Part shown: positions 1 to 9,982 of the stretch, one piece after another
Layout: every line of letters begins with the position of its first letter
How positions within the stretch are numbered: position 1 is the first letter of the stretch
Position numbers and translations under genes: made by a program
Assembly (NCBI GenBank): GCA_037176885.1
Contig: JAWWNJ010000215.1
Coordinates: 222,365-286,364 of the forward strand
Direction: 5' to 3'
Source of the DNA: Favolaschia claudopus
Taxonomy: Eukaryota > Basidiomycota > Agaricomycetes > Agaricales > Mycenaceae
Length of the DNA stretch: 64,000 bases
The notes under the pieces: model-generated
Seen by the model: the letters and a program-made list of their open reading frames with translations, nothing else
Database searches by the model: none
Told to the model about the DNA's origin: nothing

Positions 1-81
1 AAGTAAAGACCGTGGTGTCGAATAGAGGACTCGGAGTGTAGAATAGAATAAAGAAAATAATATATCGAGCGCACCGTTACA
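1..81 (-). repeat. 3' LTR of element A (truncated by window edge)
   Basis: These 81 bases are identical to 9633-9713 at the far end of the element. On the minus strand the LTR starts TGTAACGG right after the polypurine tract. The rest of the LTR lies beyond the window. Confidence 0.93.
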
Positions 82-115
82 CCCGCCCTCCAGGCTGCTG
101 AATGCGTCGAGCAGC

Positions 116-3100
116 CTAAGTCATAGCAAAGTCATTCGACCCAGAAGGTCCCGCGGAAGGCCCGGCTCCATCGCCATCCGTGGTCTTCGCGCGCTTGTTG
201 GCCTCGGCAGCATCGTCCTCGAGCGTCTTGCGCTTCGCGACGAAATTCTTCGTGAGCACGTCGTACGACTGAACATCAGGCACCTCCACAATCCCGGCAA
301 TAGCCTGCATCTTTTCCTTCCTCTCTTTATCCTCTCTCTCCATCAAACGACGGTGCTTCATCTTCGCCGCGTGCTTCTCCGAACGGATCGCACGGATTCC
401 CTCGTCATGATCCTCCTCCAAGACAACGATCTGGCCAGGAAGAGCAATGGGGAACTCGATGAGCTGGCGCTTGCCGACGCAAAAGTCCTCGAGGGTAGGC
501 GCGGTCGCCCCATCCTTCCACGAAATAGTACCGTCCTCGCGATAGAAAGGGAAGTAATAGCCGGAGTGGTCGTGTTTATTAAAGAGGATGACAAAATCGA
601 GGTAGCCGAAAGGCATGCGGTGGGAGACGGTAGGGGAAGCGATGATGTCGATTGCATAACGGATGTAAAGCTCGACCATGGCGGCGGCGAGAACAGCATA
701 GGAATTATCGGCGAGGGTGATAAGGAAGAAAGCGACCTGAATGCGCTTCAACCAGTTGTGCAACGCGTTGAACTTGTGGATGTTCGCGGGGAGATCGTTG
801 GGGGTAGAGCCAAGCGAGCGGGAGAAGATTGGATCGCCGCGGTACTTCGTAGGATCAACCGTGAAGCGAAACTCGGCAGGCGGTTTGGGAGCAGAAATGT
901 TGGTAGACATGAGCGTAGTCTGGGGGGGTGAGAACTCGTCGATGCGTTCGTCAGACTTCATATAGCTCCAGTACCAAGACATTACGGAGCCGGAATACAG
1001 TTGTTCCTCTTGAAGAGGGGGCTGCCCTGAGCCATAGGGGAGCTCATTAATATCCGCAGCTCCAATAGCTTCCAAATATTCGCCGAGAGCGTCGAGTTTC
1101 TTCGCTTGCTCGTAAGGCATCCATGATTTGTCGCCAGATTTCCAAAGAATCTCGAAAAGAGCCTTTTTGCGGCGACCACTGTGGTTTGTCACACAATCCA
1201 CAGCCCACTCGTTGGTCTCAGAATCAGGGGATATGCCAAGCTGGCAGTCTAGACGCCCCGGGAACCTGCGGTCATCATTCGGGTTATGAATGCGCAACAG
1301 AGAGGAGTGAAATCTATCATGTACTCCTCTTTGCTTCATGCTTGGCGAAATATCAAGCTGAAATGAGTTGTTCCCAAAGCTGCGAAGGATTGCGTACGGC
1401 CCAATGAACTTGGGAATCAGCTTTCGAGCTAATCCCTTTTCAAACTTGATATTCTTCGAAGAGAGATAGACCAAATCACCTTCCTCGAACGGAGCGGCCT
1501 GTCGCTTTCGATTGGCATTGCGCGTCTGTTTGACTCTGGCAGCAATAATGCTGTCATGGGCCGACATGATCGCAAGACGGCGCTGGAGTGCGAAATTTGC
1601 AACTCCTGGATATTCCCGAGTGCGATCTGAGTTCCACAGCAAGGAACGAGGCATTCTTCCGGTGTTGAGGAAGAATGGAGAGTAGCCAGTGGTGTCGGAG
1701 CGAGCAGAATTCATAGCGAATTCAACGGCTGGTAATTTGCTTACCCAGTCCTTCTGTTTATCTCCTATGCACTGGCGAAGCATTTGGGTCACTGTACGAT
1801 TCGCTCTCTCGGTACTTCCATCAGACTCGGGATGGTAAGCGCTAGACATGCGGAGCTTTACTCCGATGAGTTCATGAAGTCTTTTCCAAAATACACTCGT
1901 GAACAGCGAATCACGATCGCTAACGATCGACTTTGGAAGCCCATGATGCTTATATATATGCTCAAACATGAGCTCTGCCATCTGGCGCGCGGTATAGTTA
2001 ATGCGCCCTGGGATTAAATGCACCATCCCAGTCAGAAGATCAATCACAACGATGAGGTTATTAAAAACCCCGTCTCGGTTCTTGGACTCAGGGAGCGGTC
2101 CGACAAAGTCGACCCCAATGGCTTCCCAAGGCTCAGTCGGGGGATTAAGGGAATGAAGTAAACCATATGGTTTTTGATTGCTCGGCTTGGTACGAGTACA
2201 AGTAGCGCAAGACTCACAAAAGCTACGAGTGTCCTCGACCATTTCCTTCCACCAGAAGTGGTCCCGAAGGTAATCAAGAGTTTTCTTCAGTCCTAAATGA
2301 GCCAGAAGCGAGTGAGCCTCCGAAATAATAATCTCGCGTACGTTCCGTTCCTTGTAAGTAATTCGCGGGACGCAGAGAACTCGGTGATCCAAGTTCTTGA
2401 GGTATATGAGTCCATCTTGGACCTCAAAATTGCGGAATTCCTTCGGCCGTTCGAGTATATGCTTGAAGAACGAATCCTCACCGTATCGGTTCGCGAGTAG
2501 CTTCACGAGATCCAGCCCTTTCCAGCCAGAGTTGACCACGTTGATTAAAGAGTCATCCATGAGATCTAGTTCTTCTTCCAGCGCAAAGCCAGAGTGTTGC
2601 TGATCATCTAGTGCAGAGCCAGAGGCTTGAGGATTCCCAGCACGCGCAGTGCCAGGCAGCGCGACACGAGGTGAGGAAGGAAGAGACGGATTTGCTTCCG
2701 CGGGATCGCCGTTTGACATATTGATCCGCTCGGACTTGCGGTCCGAAACATCTCTTGTCTTCTCCTCTCGTGTGCGCAAGTCTCGACTGGTTTTCGACGA
2801 CTCGTCAGTGTTTAACGCAGACGATTCGGCTGTGTTTTTGAAATTTCTTCCTTTAGGTGGACTCCCGCCCTCCTTTGGGGCTGTACGGCTGGTCTTTGAC
2901 TTCGCGTCAGACCCAAACGGCTTCGACTTCGCGTCGGCCAAAGGCTTTGACTCTGTGTCAGCCTCTCTCGCAGCGCGAGTCATGGAACGGGTTACACGGT
3001 CGGTGGCCATTGCCATTGCTTCCATTCCAGTAAACACAGGCATGGAAATAGATTCCATATTCAAATCATCGTTGCTAAGCACATCGTGATAGGTGTATTC

Positions 3101-4522
3101 CGAGCGTGCACGGACCGTCCCCGGGGCTTCATTCGAGTAAATGCGAGAGAGAGCATCGGCAAGAACGTTCTCAGTCCCCGGTACGTATTTAACATCGAAA
3201 TCAAAGCTAGAGATTTTCTCAATCCATCTAGCTTGCCTTCCCGACAGGTTTTTCTGATTCAGTAAGTGAATCAAACCTTTGTGGTCCGTTATCCAAGTGA
3301 ACTTGCATCCTTGTAGGATGTCTCGGTGCCTCAACATCGACTCAATGCCGGCAAGCATTTCTATTTCATGTACCGGATAATTTTGTTGAGCTGAATTCAA
3401 CTTGGCAGAAAAGAATGCGGCGACTTTCGCATTCTTCCAGTCATCGCCCTGGCACACAACACCAGCGATTCCAGAGCTGCATCCATCGGTAACAAGCCAA
3501 ATCGGCGGCGATTCTGGCTCATAACTCAACGGCTTTCGACGATGGTTCTTTCCCTGGGCAATTTCACGTTTGATATCCTCAAAAGCACGCTGTTGAGTAA
3601 ATCCCCATCTAAACGGGACCGAGTCGCTGGTTAAATTATGCAGAATACCCATAGGAATCCTCCCCGTAGGGATATCATCCGCCAAGTACCCACAAGACCC
3701 GAGGAATCCACGAAGTAATTCGCGATTCGTCGGGGTTTTCCAATTCAACACCGTGTCAACTTTGTGGGGGTCCATTCGGATGCCCTCGTCGTCAACAACA
3801 CGACCCAGAATACTCAATTCGGGCTTAAGAAGCTGAAGTTTATGCGCGCTAAGGTAAAGCCTTTCGCGTTTGAGAATGTCGATGATTTTCTTGCAGTGCT
3901 CAATGTGTTCTTCCAGCGTATTGGAGTATATGATTATGTCGTCAAGGTAGACGTCCATAAACCGGCCGATGTACTCTCCAAACAAGTAGTTCATCAGAGT
4001 CTGATAGGTCGCCGGTGCGTTGCAATCTCCCTGCTGGAGAACCAGGCTAACCATATTTCCATCTGGTGTGCTCACAGCGGATCGCTCGACATGCTCAGGT
4101 ATGATGCGGATTTGCTCATACGCATCTTGTCCGTCAATCAACGAACGGAATTTGCAGCGCGATACACGCCGCAAAATTCCGTCCATATCAGGAAGAGGCG
4201 AGGCCATCTTCTTGGTGTTCGCATTGCGGGCTCGTAAGTCCACAACAACTCGCAGTTTCAGCGTCTCACTTTTGACCTTAGGAATCAACAACATAGGCGC
4301 GGTATTGCTCGCGCTGGTGACTTTCCAGCGACCGTTCTTAAGGTAAATCCTGCGCTTCTCATCCCAAAGCTTTCTTAACGCTTCAGGGCATCTTGAAGGC
4401 CTCCAGGGAAGAATCTTAGTCTCGTCAAGGAGCGGAATCTCATGATTTATTGCTCGTAACGGAGGTAAGCCCGTTTCTTCCTGCAGATTTACATATCGGC
4501 TTAGCATAGTCCATAATTTCAT
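116..4522 (-). CDS. Gypsy pol polyprotein: RT, RNase H, integrase, chromodomain-like tail
   Basis: A 1468-residue uninterrupted frame. Reverse transcriptase comes first, with the catalytic YLDD motif in MDVYLDDIIIYS and the preceding fingers/palm region around VVVDLRARNAN. RNase H follows, with its first acidic residue in LVTDGCSSGIAG. A long low-complexity Ser/Lys linker precedes integrase. Integrase shows an HHCC zinc finger (HSLLAHLG ... CESCATC) and DDE residues in IGVDFVGPLP, IVSDRDSLF and HPESDGSTERANR. The segment near EWAVDCVTNHSGRRKKALFEI ... WMPYEQ resembles a chromodomain, as in chromoviruses that target heterochromatin. About 360 further residues of unknown role follow. The enzymes would act in cytoplasmic particles (RT, RNase H) and in the nucleus (integrase). 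No start motif is compelling, and the frame probably continues from the protease region upstream after a frameshift. Confidence 0.9.
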   Translation of the reverse strand: MKLWTMLSRYVNLQEETGLPPLRAINHEIPLLDETKILPWRPSRCPEALRKLWDEKRRIYLKNGRWKVTSASNTAPMLLIPKVKSETLKLRVVVDLRARNANTKKMASPLPDMDGILRRVSRCKFRSLIDGQDAYEQIRIIPEHVERSAVSTPDGNMVSLVLQQGDCNAPATYQTLMNYLFGEYIGRFMDVYLDDIIIYSNTLEEHIEHCKKIIDILKRERLYLSAHKLQLLKPELSILGRVVDDEGIRMDPHKVDTVLNWKTPTNRELLRGFLGSCGYLADDIPTGRIPMGILHNLTSDSVPFRWGFTQQRAFEDIKREIAQGKNHRRKPLSYEPESPPIWLVTDGCSSGIAGVVCQGDDWKNAKVAAFFSAKLNSAQQNYPVHEIEMLAGIESMLRHRDILQGCKFTWITDHKGLIHLLNQKNLSGRQARWIEKISSFDFDVKYVPGTENVLADALSRIYSNEAPGTVRARSEYTYHDVLSNDDLNMESISMPVFTGMEAMAMATDRVTRSMTRAAREADTESKPLADAKSKPFGSDAKSKTSRTAPKEGGSPPKGRNFKNTAESSALNTDESSKTSRDLRTREEKTRDVSDRKSERINMSNGDPAEANPSLPSSPRVALPGTARAGNPQASGSALDDQQHSGFALEEELDLMDDSLINVVNSGWKGLDLVKLLANRYGEDSFFKHILERPKEFRNFEVQDGLIYLKNLDHRVLCVPRITYKERNVREIIISEAHSLLAHLGLKKTLDYLRDHFWWKEMVEDTRSFCESCATCTRTKPSNQKPYGLLHSLNPPTEPWEAIGVDFVGPLPESKNRDGVFNNLIVVIDLLTGMVHLIPGRINYTARQMAELMFEHIYKHHGLPKSIVSDRDSLFTSVFWKRLHELIGVKLRMSSAYHPESDGSTERANRTVTQMLRQCIGDKQKDWVSKLPAVEFAMNSARSDTTGYSPFFLNTGRMPRSLLWNSDRTREYPGVANFALQRRLAIMSAHDSIIAARVKQTRNANRKRQAAPFEEGDLVYLSSKNIKFEKGLARKLIPKFIGPYAILRSFGNNSFQLDISPSMKQRGVHDRFHSSLLRIHNPNDDRRFPGRLDCQLGISPDSETNEWAVDCVTNHSGRRKKALFEILWKSGDKSWMPYEQAKKLDALGEYLEAIGAADINELPYGSGQPPLQEEQLYSGSVMSWYWSYMKSDERIDEFSPPQTTLMSTNISAPKPPAEFRFTVDPTKYRGDPIFSRSLGSTPNDLPANIHKFNALHNWLKRIQVAFFLITLADNSYAVLAAAMVELYIRYAIDIIASPTVSHRMPFGYLDFVILFNKHDHSGYYFPFYREDGTISWKDGATAPTLEDFCVGKRQLIEFPIALPGQIVVLEEDHDEGIRAIRSEKHAAKMKHRRLMEREDKERKEKMQAIAGIVEVPDVQSYDVLTKNFVAKRKTLEDDAAEANKRAKTTDGDGAGPSAGPSGSNDFAMT

Positions 4523-4609
4523 CTCGCGCTGCTTGGAGCAAGTCTCCCTCTAGTCCAGCTGCTCCAGCATATACTCGAGCGGTTGCGATGCCTTCTAAAG
4601 GTAACGGAT

Positions 4610-6142
4610 TTAGCACTCCCGACGCAAGCGCGAGAAGGATTGAAGCCTATGCTCACCTTGTGCTGAAACAGCCACGCCTGTACCCAAAATCATGTCATAT
4701 CCGCTAAGGTTAGCGACGAAAAATTCTCTCTGTTCCTCGATGTCCTGATACTGGAACTTCAGATCCACAGAGTGATTCAATTTCGAACGCGATCCTTGCA
4801 CGGCAAGTTGCAAGGTAATTGGATCTTCCAACTCTTTGCGCTTAGATTTTGAGTTGATCCACCAACGACGTTGAAATTAGGTCCCCGAGAGATCCAGAAT
4901 CAACGAGAGCCCGAGCAGGCTCTCCATTGACACGAACAACAATGACCAGTGGCCTTGCGACGATACGATCTGCGAGTTTGGGCATAGATGCAGTACGTGC
5001 GATTCCCTTGACACTGTCGGCTGGTATTTGAACACCACCACAGTGCAAGATAAACTCGCCCTCCAGTTCGGGATTTAATTCAACAGGTTCGTCGAACATT
5101 GAACCGAAGAACTTGAACCTTTCGGCAGTTTTCCAACCGCGTCGGAAGTCGTTCTCGCGCAGGATACATTTTGACCGCTTCCTCAAAACCCAATTGACCA
5201 AATCAAGCTTGGGATTCAAGAGAGCGGCTTCCGAAATTGATTCGTGTAAATTTTCATGGGGATTGAGACGAGATACTCATCCGGAGCTTCCAAGTCACAT
5301 AAAGCCTGAGGTAGACGGCCTATTCCGACTTGTTCAAACATAGGGAGATAGAAGAAATATTGTTGAATAGCGTCTGCTAGCAATTCCTCGACGGGAAAAT
5401 CATGCGTAGGTAGAATCTCGTTGTATTCTACGTCGAGAATACGAGCGCGTTCCCAAGCGAACCATTTATGTAATCAAATGAAACTCGGGCTGCCGCACGA
5501 ATTCCATAGGTAAAATTACGACAACGTCCGAGAAGGAGTCTTCAATTGTGAACGCCTCGTTCGTGGGTCTTAAGGCTCGAAACCTTTTCTCCTCCCGTCG
5601 GTCATCCGACCAAGGGGTCAACTCGTCACCCGGGTAGGGTGCAAAGTGTTGCAACAAAGCTGCAATAGTGTTCCCGAGAACGTCCCCGAGTTTATGCGAC
5701 CTCAGCGCTGGTTCCGGCTGAGGAAGTGGATGTCTTTCAATCCAATCATCCATCGCATCCTCGTATGGTACTCCGGAATCGGTGACAAGTAAGGGAGGAG
5801 GAGATTCATCGTCAGAGTCTTCATTAGACGAGTTACTGACTCCATCCAGGTCTGGCATGCTTCCATGCGAAGAATCCGAGTCTGAACTCCGACTTGAAGA
5901 GTCTGTGGCAGTCACCAAGCTCGGTAAGTCATCGAAATCATCTGAACTTGAATCAGACCTGTGGCAGTCACCAAGCTCGGTAAGTCATCGAAATCATCTG
6001 AACTTGAATCAGACGAATTACTGACTGTCTGCAAAGAAGGCGCAGACTCTTCTCGCTTGGAGGCAGAGTCTGAACTCCAAGGAGACAATACGACCTCAGG
6101 AATCGGTAAGAGAGGTGTTAAACGAATCGTATTCGTCGTCAT
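4610..6142 (-). pseudogene. Element A linker and aspartic protease region, broken by frameshifts
   Basis: Coding potential is continuous but switches frame several times: 6142-5912, 5918-5466, about 5465-5230, 5219-4842 and 4831-4610. The retropepsin active site is visible as ALVDSGSLGD near 4900, and the flap/C-terminal part as GYDMILGT near 4690. The upstream part is acidic and Ser/Asp-rich. One break coincides with a 56-bp tandem duplication (5903-6014), whose length is not a multiple of three. The others could be decay, programmed frameshifting or base-calling errors. Gag and the last pol frame on either side are long and open, so loss seems confined to this segment. Confidence 0.7.
5903..6014. 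repeat. 56-bp perfect tandem duplication inside element A
   Basis: The unit beginning CTGTGGCAGTCACCAAGC is present at 5903-5958 and again at 5959-6014. It lies in the protease/linker frame and shifts it by 56 nt. Confidence 0.9.
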
Positions 6143-9100
6143 CTGACTGCAGATTTGACAGCCTTTCCTCGTACCAACCTATTAGGTCGAAACTCGGGTC
6201 CAAGAGCATGCTTCTTGGCAGCGCGAAGCAAGACGCAACTAACCGATCTGAGATCAAGATGCACTCGCCCTCCGCTCGGATGTCAAACCTATCCATGTCG
6301 GACTCAGTCTCACAGTATTGGTGTTGAAATTTATATCCAACTCCCTGGTGAAGCACATCTCCCATTCTCTCGATATGGCGCAGCTGAAGCACTTCAGGAC
6401 CTTCGATTCCGAGCGCGAGGGCTCGTTGTTCAACATACCAAAGGCCAGGCATGAACTCTGAATCACGAACATCATTCAAAGGCAGGTAATATTCAACATC
6501 GCACTCATTGTCTAGGACAATGTATTGAGCTCCTTCAACCTCGTAAGCCGTGAAGCGTTTAGATTCAAAGCGCTCCTCGTATGTAGTGCGTTCTACAGGG
6601 TCTCCAGGGTACGATTGACCTTCCTGGAGCAGAAGCTCGAGCTGGAGTGCGAATAAATCGCCAATTCGTCGTACAGATTCGCTCGGTGAGTCGATTTCTG
6701 CCTCTGTTTCGTCCGCAAGAGTTTCCAAAATTTCTTGGGGTTCCCCGCCCTCCTCGATCTCATCGAGAATGAACTGAACGGCGTAGGTCTCAAGAACGGT
6801 TGATTCAAGCAAAGCGCTGCGAGAACTCGAACCAGAAGGTATGTAGGCTGCATGTGTGCTCATTCCCGGAGGTTTACCCTTCTTATTAGAAGAAATTACT
6901 CTTCCATTCGGGCAGTTGCGCGCGACATGTCCAGCCTGCTCGCAGGTAAAGCATAACTCTTTCGCAATCAATTCCTTTCGCTTTTCCGGAGACAATTTTC
7001 TAGCGTGATCTCTGGAAGGTTCAACCTTGGTTGATTTCCCGGTTTTATTGGGAACTTCAGCAGCAGAGGTGCGCATAACTTCACCCTGCTGCTTATTGGA
7101 ATTAAAGCGACCTTTGCCGCGGTTGCGGAATCCTTGCTTCGAAGAACCTTGCCCATTTTGAGGCTGTGAGTTCTTTGCCTTGTACGGCTGGGAGTCAGAT
7201 CGTTGAGACGAACCCCCAGAAGGATAAGCAGGACCAGTTGTCCCTGCGAGCTTTAGAATAATCTCTGCCTGTTCGGCAGCCTTGACAACTGCGTCCCAGG
7301 AAGAGGATTCCGGAAGAACATTCTTTCTATAAATCTCCTTCTTAACATCGGGCGTGAAGCTCTCGAACAAGGTGACGACTTTCTCTTGAGTGTCTTCTAA
7401 ACCGATCGTATTATAGATCGCCTGCCACTCGGCAACATGGGCTGCAACCGTCTTCGAACGTTGCAAGCAGTTAGCCAATCGCTTCCGCTGCTTGTTGCGG
7501 AAATCAACAGGGAAGCAAAACTCGAATAATTCAACAAAGAACGCTTCAAGCTCCCAAGTTTCATCGCTGGGTTCAACAACTTGATTATAAAAATCCAAAG
7601 CCGTGTCATCCAAATAGTAAGAGATGAAATACACCTGCTGCTCAGGCTTAACACGTCCCATCTTAACGTAAGTTTTAGCTTCTCTAGCGAATCGATGAAT
7701 CGCATTCGCATTTGGAGCTCCGTTGTACCGAGTAGGAGGTATGGGTTTGAGCAGCATTCTGCTATGCCCTCGCTTGCGCTTGGATGACAGACGCGGGGAA
7801 GAGGATCTTCGCCGAGATGATCCAGATTCGTCAGAACTAGACGAGCTGGAGCTTTCGCTCGAGCTAGAACTGTCGTCTGACGGATCGGAAGGCGGCGGTT
7901 TCCTTTTACCTCCGTCTGTATCGCGTAAAGCCTTTCTCATGAAGTTCAGCGCGGCAGCCCTATTCGGAGTAGCCTCGCGAAATTTAGGTTTATCTTTGGG
8001 CTCCGCCGCTGGTTCTGAATGAGAACTGGACCCCCGTTTGGTAGGTCCTTTGCTAGTTCGCTGCTTTGACTCCAAATGGTTGATTTTCTTCAAAAGCAAC
8101 TCATAGACGTCCTCTGGAGTCAATACGGACTTCGTGTTGCGAGAATCCGAATCAACAGCGGGTTCAGCCTTGCCTGCGGCAGGCTGAACTTCAACCGTCG
8201 GATTAATCGGTTGAACCGGCGCCGTCGGCGGCGCCACATCTGAGGGTAAGTCGGGTTTATTTCTCTTCGACTTAGGGCTCTTAGATCGTTTCCCAGACTT
8301 CTTAGCCTTGGGAGATGACGGTCTCTTGGAGATTTCCTCAGAAAATTCAAGGTGCGGAGTAAATTCCTCCTCCTTGATCTGCTTAATGTAAGCATAATTA
8401 GCGAACGCGTCGCGTTGCTCCTGCATTTCTTCCTCAGAGAAATTATGCAGCGACGCAACATCTCCCCAATTCCTGGGGTCGACTGCTTTGCCCTTATCCC
8501 TTGAAGGGCCTGCAATCTGCACTTTGGATAGAGGATCTTCGTCCTCTACCTGTTCAACCGTAACACGGTGAGTGCGAATGGGCGCCGCTTGGTGCCCAGA
8601 TGCGGAGTTCCGAGCTTCCGGGACATTGCTGTCCCTTGGCACGTCCCCCTTAACGTCCTGTTTAACACTTTCCTGATTAATTTCAGGTCCCGCAGTTGTT
8701 TTGCGCTCGTAGTCAGCGCGGATTGCCGCCAGAGCCTTCTCATGGCGCTGCATGATAACGGCGAGCTGAGAAGGGCTCAAATTGCTAGTTGCATGAGCAA
8801 TAGTCGACATGGAGGACGACTCAGAGTCAGACGAGCTTAGGGAATCAGAACCAGAAGATATATTACTGGTACGTGACACTGATTTCGTGCTACGACGTTC
8901 CCGATGGCTTCGGGAAGTCTTACGAGAGACAGGGGTCCAGCGCCCACTCTCATCGTCTTCGCCTTGCGCTGGCGCGGGCTCAACGGCACCAAGCGCAGAG
9001 TCGTCGGCCATGCTCGCGGGGAGCGCCGACAGATCCGACACGGTAGTAATCACTGCCGAAGCAGGTCGCGCCGAAGCGGCAGCTGCAAGAGCAGCCGGGG

Positions 9101-9332
9101 AAGTCAAAACCACATCACCTGCGACATCAAGCATGTCTTGAGCTTCGATAGAGCCGAACGAGATGCCAGCAGAACCAAAGTCGGCAGGAGAAGTGAGCTG
9201 AGGACTGAATAGGGGTGGAGGGGCAGGGTGTATGCCCGCACGAGTAGCGGAGCGGGTATGAGGCTGAGGTTCACCGGTAGAGTTAGCAGCAGCCATAGTA
9301 GTACCTTGAGAGTAATAGAAGGTCGACGACAA
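6096..9332 (-). CDS. Element A Gag, large nucleocapsid precursor
   Basis: A 1078-residue open frame beginning 29 bp inside the 5' LTR end. The N-terminal half is long, low-complexity and charged, with Ser/Lys/Glu-rich stretches that look disordered. A retrotransposon gag core lies around residues 530-690 (PPTRYNGAPNANAIHRF ... YYLDDTALDFYNQV ... VAAHVAEWQAIYNTIG). A CCHC zinc knuckle, CFTCEQAGHVARNC, follows (C-x2-C-x4-H-x4-C). The C-terminal 280 residues are acidic and overlap the start of the linker frame in another register, consistent with Gag-Pol frameshifting. The product would form virus-like particles and package the element RNA. It is longer than most gypsy Gag proteins because of the disordered N-terminus. 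Confidence 0.88.
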   Translation of the reverse strand: MSSTFYYSQGTTMAAANSTGEPQPHTRSATRAGIHPAPPPLFSPQLTSPADFGSAGISFGSIEAQDMLDVAGDVVLTSPAALAAAASARPASAVITTVSDLSALPASMADDSALGAVEPAPAQGEDDESGRWTPVSRKTSRSHRERRSTKSVSRTSNISSGSDSLSSSDSESSSMSTIAHATSNLSPSQLAVIMQRHEKALAAIRADYERKTTAGPEINQESVKQDVKGDVPRDSNVPEARNSASGHQAAPIRTHRVTVEQVEDEDPLSKVQIAGPSRDKGKAVDPRNWGDVASLHNFSEEEMQEQRDAFANYAYIKQIKEEEFTPHLEFSEEISKRPSSPKAKKSGKRSKSPKSKRNKPDLPSDVAPPTAPVQPINPTVEVQPAAGKAEPAVDSDSRNTKSVLTPEDVYELLLKKINHLESKQRTSKGPTKRGSSSHSEPAAEPKDKPKFREATPNRAAALNFMRKALRDTDGGKRKPPPSDPSDDSSSSSESSSSSSSDESGSSRRRSSSPRLSSKRKRGHSRMLLKPIPPTRYNGAPNANAIHRFAREAKTYVKMGRVKPEQQVYFISYYLDDTALDFYNQVVEPSDETWELEAFFVELFEFCFPVDFRNKQRKRLANCLQRSKTVAAHVAEWQAIYNTIGLEDTQEKVVTLFESFTPDVKKEIYRKNVLPESSSWDAVVKAAEQAEIILKLAGTTGPAYPSGGSSQRSDSQPYKAKNSQPQNGQGSSKQGFRNRGKGRFNSNKQQGEVMRTSAAEVPNKTGKSTKVEPSRDHARKLSPEKRKELIAKELCFTCEQAGHVARNCPNGRVISSNKKGKPPGMSTHAAYIPSGSSSRSALLESTVLETYAVQFILDEIEEGGEPQEILETLADETEAEIDSPSESVRRIGDLFALQLELLLQEGQSYPGDPVERTTYEERFESKRFTAYEVEGAQYIVLDNECDVEYYLPLNDVRDSEFMPGLWYVEQRALALGIEGPEVLQLRHIERMGDVLHQGVGYKFQHQYCETESDMDRFDIRAEGECILISDRLVASCFALPRSMLLDPSFDLIGWYEERLSNLQSDDDEYDSFNTSLTDS

Positions 9333-9360
9333 TGTGGTAGACGAGGTTGATCAGACCCAG

Positions 9361-9713
9361 TGGAAACCGACAGAGAAGCGACGAGGAGATCAACACTTAA
9401 AAAGATGTAACAAGGAGCAGGCGGCTACGAGTCGTCGGCTGGTCTTGATACACGAGTCTTGAGGTAAGTCTTGAAGATTTGCCGGTTGGTCAGACGAGCG
9501 GGTAAGTGGTGTAAGTATCAGATTGACCAAGGTACTAACTACTACAAACAGACTTATATACTGACGGTTGTGATAGGAGCCACGGGTCAAAGTAACGACA
9601 GGTAGACATGATAAATGAGCGACGGGTATGTAAAGTAAAGACCGTGGTGTCGAATAGAGGACTCGGAGTGTAGAATAGAATAAAGAAAATAATATATCGA
9701 GCGCACCGTTACA
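9361..9713 (-). repeat. 5' LTR of element A
   Basis: 353 bp, TG...CA on the minus strand (starts TGTAACGG at 9713, ends GGTTTCCA at 9361). It is followed after one base by a possible primer binding site TGGGTCTGATC (about 9349-9359). The last 81 bases match the start of the window exactly. The left boundary rests on the TG/CA convention and the putative binding site, because the other LTR is truncated. Confidence 0.8.
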
Positions 9714-9938
9714 CATTCCTTCGAGGATTGGGAGAAGATTGTCGACAATATTCGACGAGATGATGTTGAGGCGGGTCGAGTCACTGCTCTCTTCTTGTAA
9801 AGCTTGAAGAGCACGGACATAGCCCTCATTGAGGACCTGCCGACCTGTATTTACATTGGTGGACCAGGGCTCTTCATTGGAAGGCAGAGGGGGAAGAGAC
9901 TCAGGCAGAGATGAAGAGTCCATCGCCGTTAGGAGCAA
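9714..9938 (-). pseudogene. 5' fragment of a host gene interrupted by element A
   Basis: An ORF from an ATG at or just inside 9938 (MDSSSLPESLPPLPSNEEPW...) runs into the LTR at 9713. The coding-like stretch of about 70 residues ends near DNLLPILEG. No family is recognised. It is divergent to the BTB gene, whose start is only about 45 bp away, so the two probably share a promoter. The rest of the gene should lie left of the window, beyond the 3' LTR. Confidence 0.45.
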
Positions 9939-9982
9939 AATTGCAAGGCATGTGATCCACTTGCGACTTGACTTTACGATCG

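Larger units (their letters stand above)
1..9713 (-). mobile_element. Ty3/Gypsy chromovirus LTR retrotransposon (element A)
   Basis: The element reads on the minus strand. Its 5' LTR is at 9361-9713 and its 3' LTR begins at 81 and leaves the window at position 1. Order from the 5' LTR is gag (9332-6096), linker/protease (6142-4610), then RT-RNase H-integrase with a terminal chromodomain-like segment (4522-116). A purine-rich tract (about 82-91, GGAGGGCGGG on the minus strand) abuts the 3' LTR start TGTAACGG, which fixes orientation and boundary. The first 81 bases of the window are identical to 9633-9713, so insertion is recent. The element interrupts an ORF starting at 9938. The far target-site duplication lies outside the window. 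Confidence 0.93.

Noticed and set aside
2649..3089. Open frames antisense to element A gag/pol
   Set aside because: Shadows of the Ser/Asp-rich coding strand with no splice sites or family match, unlike the antisense genes of element B.
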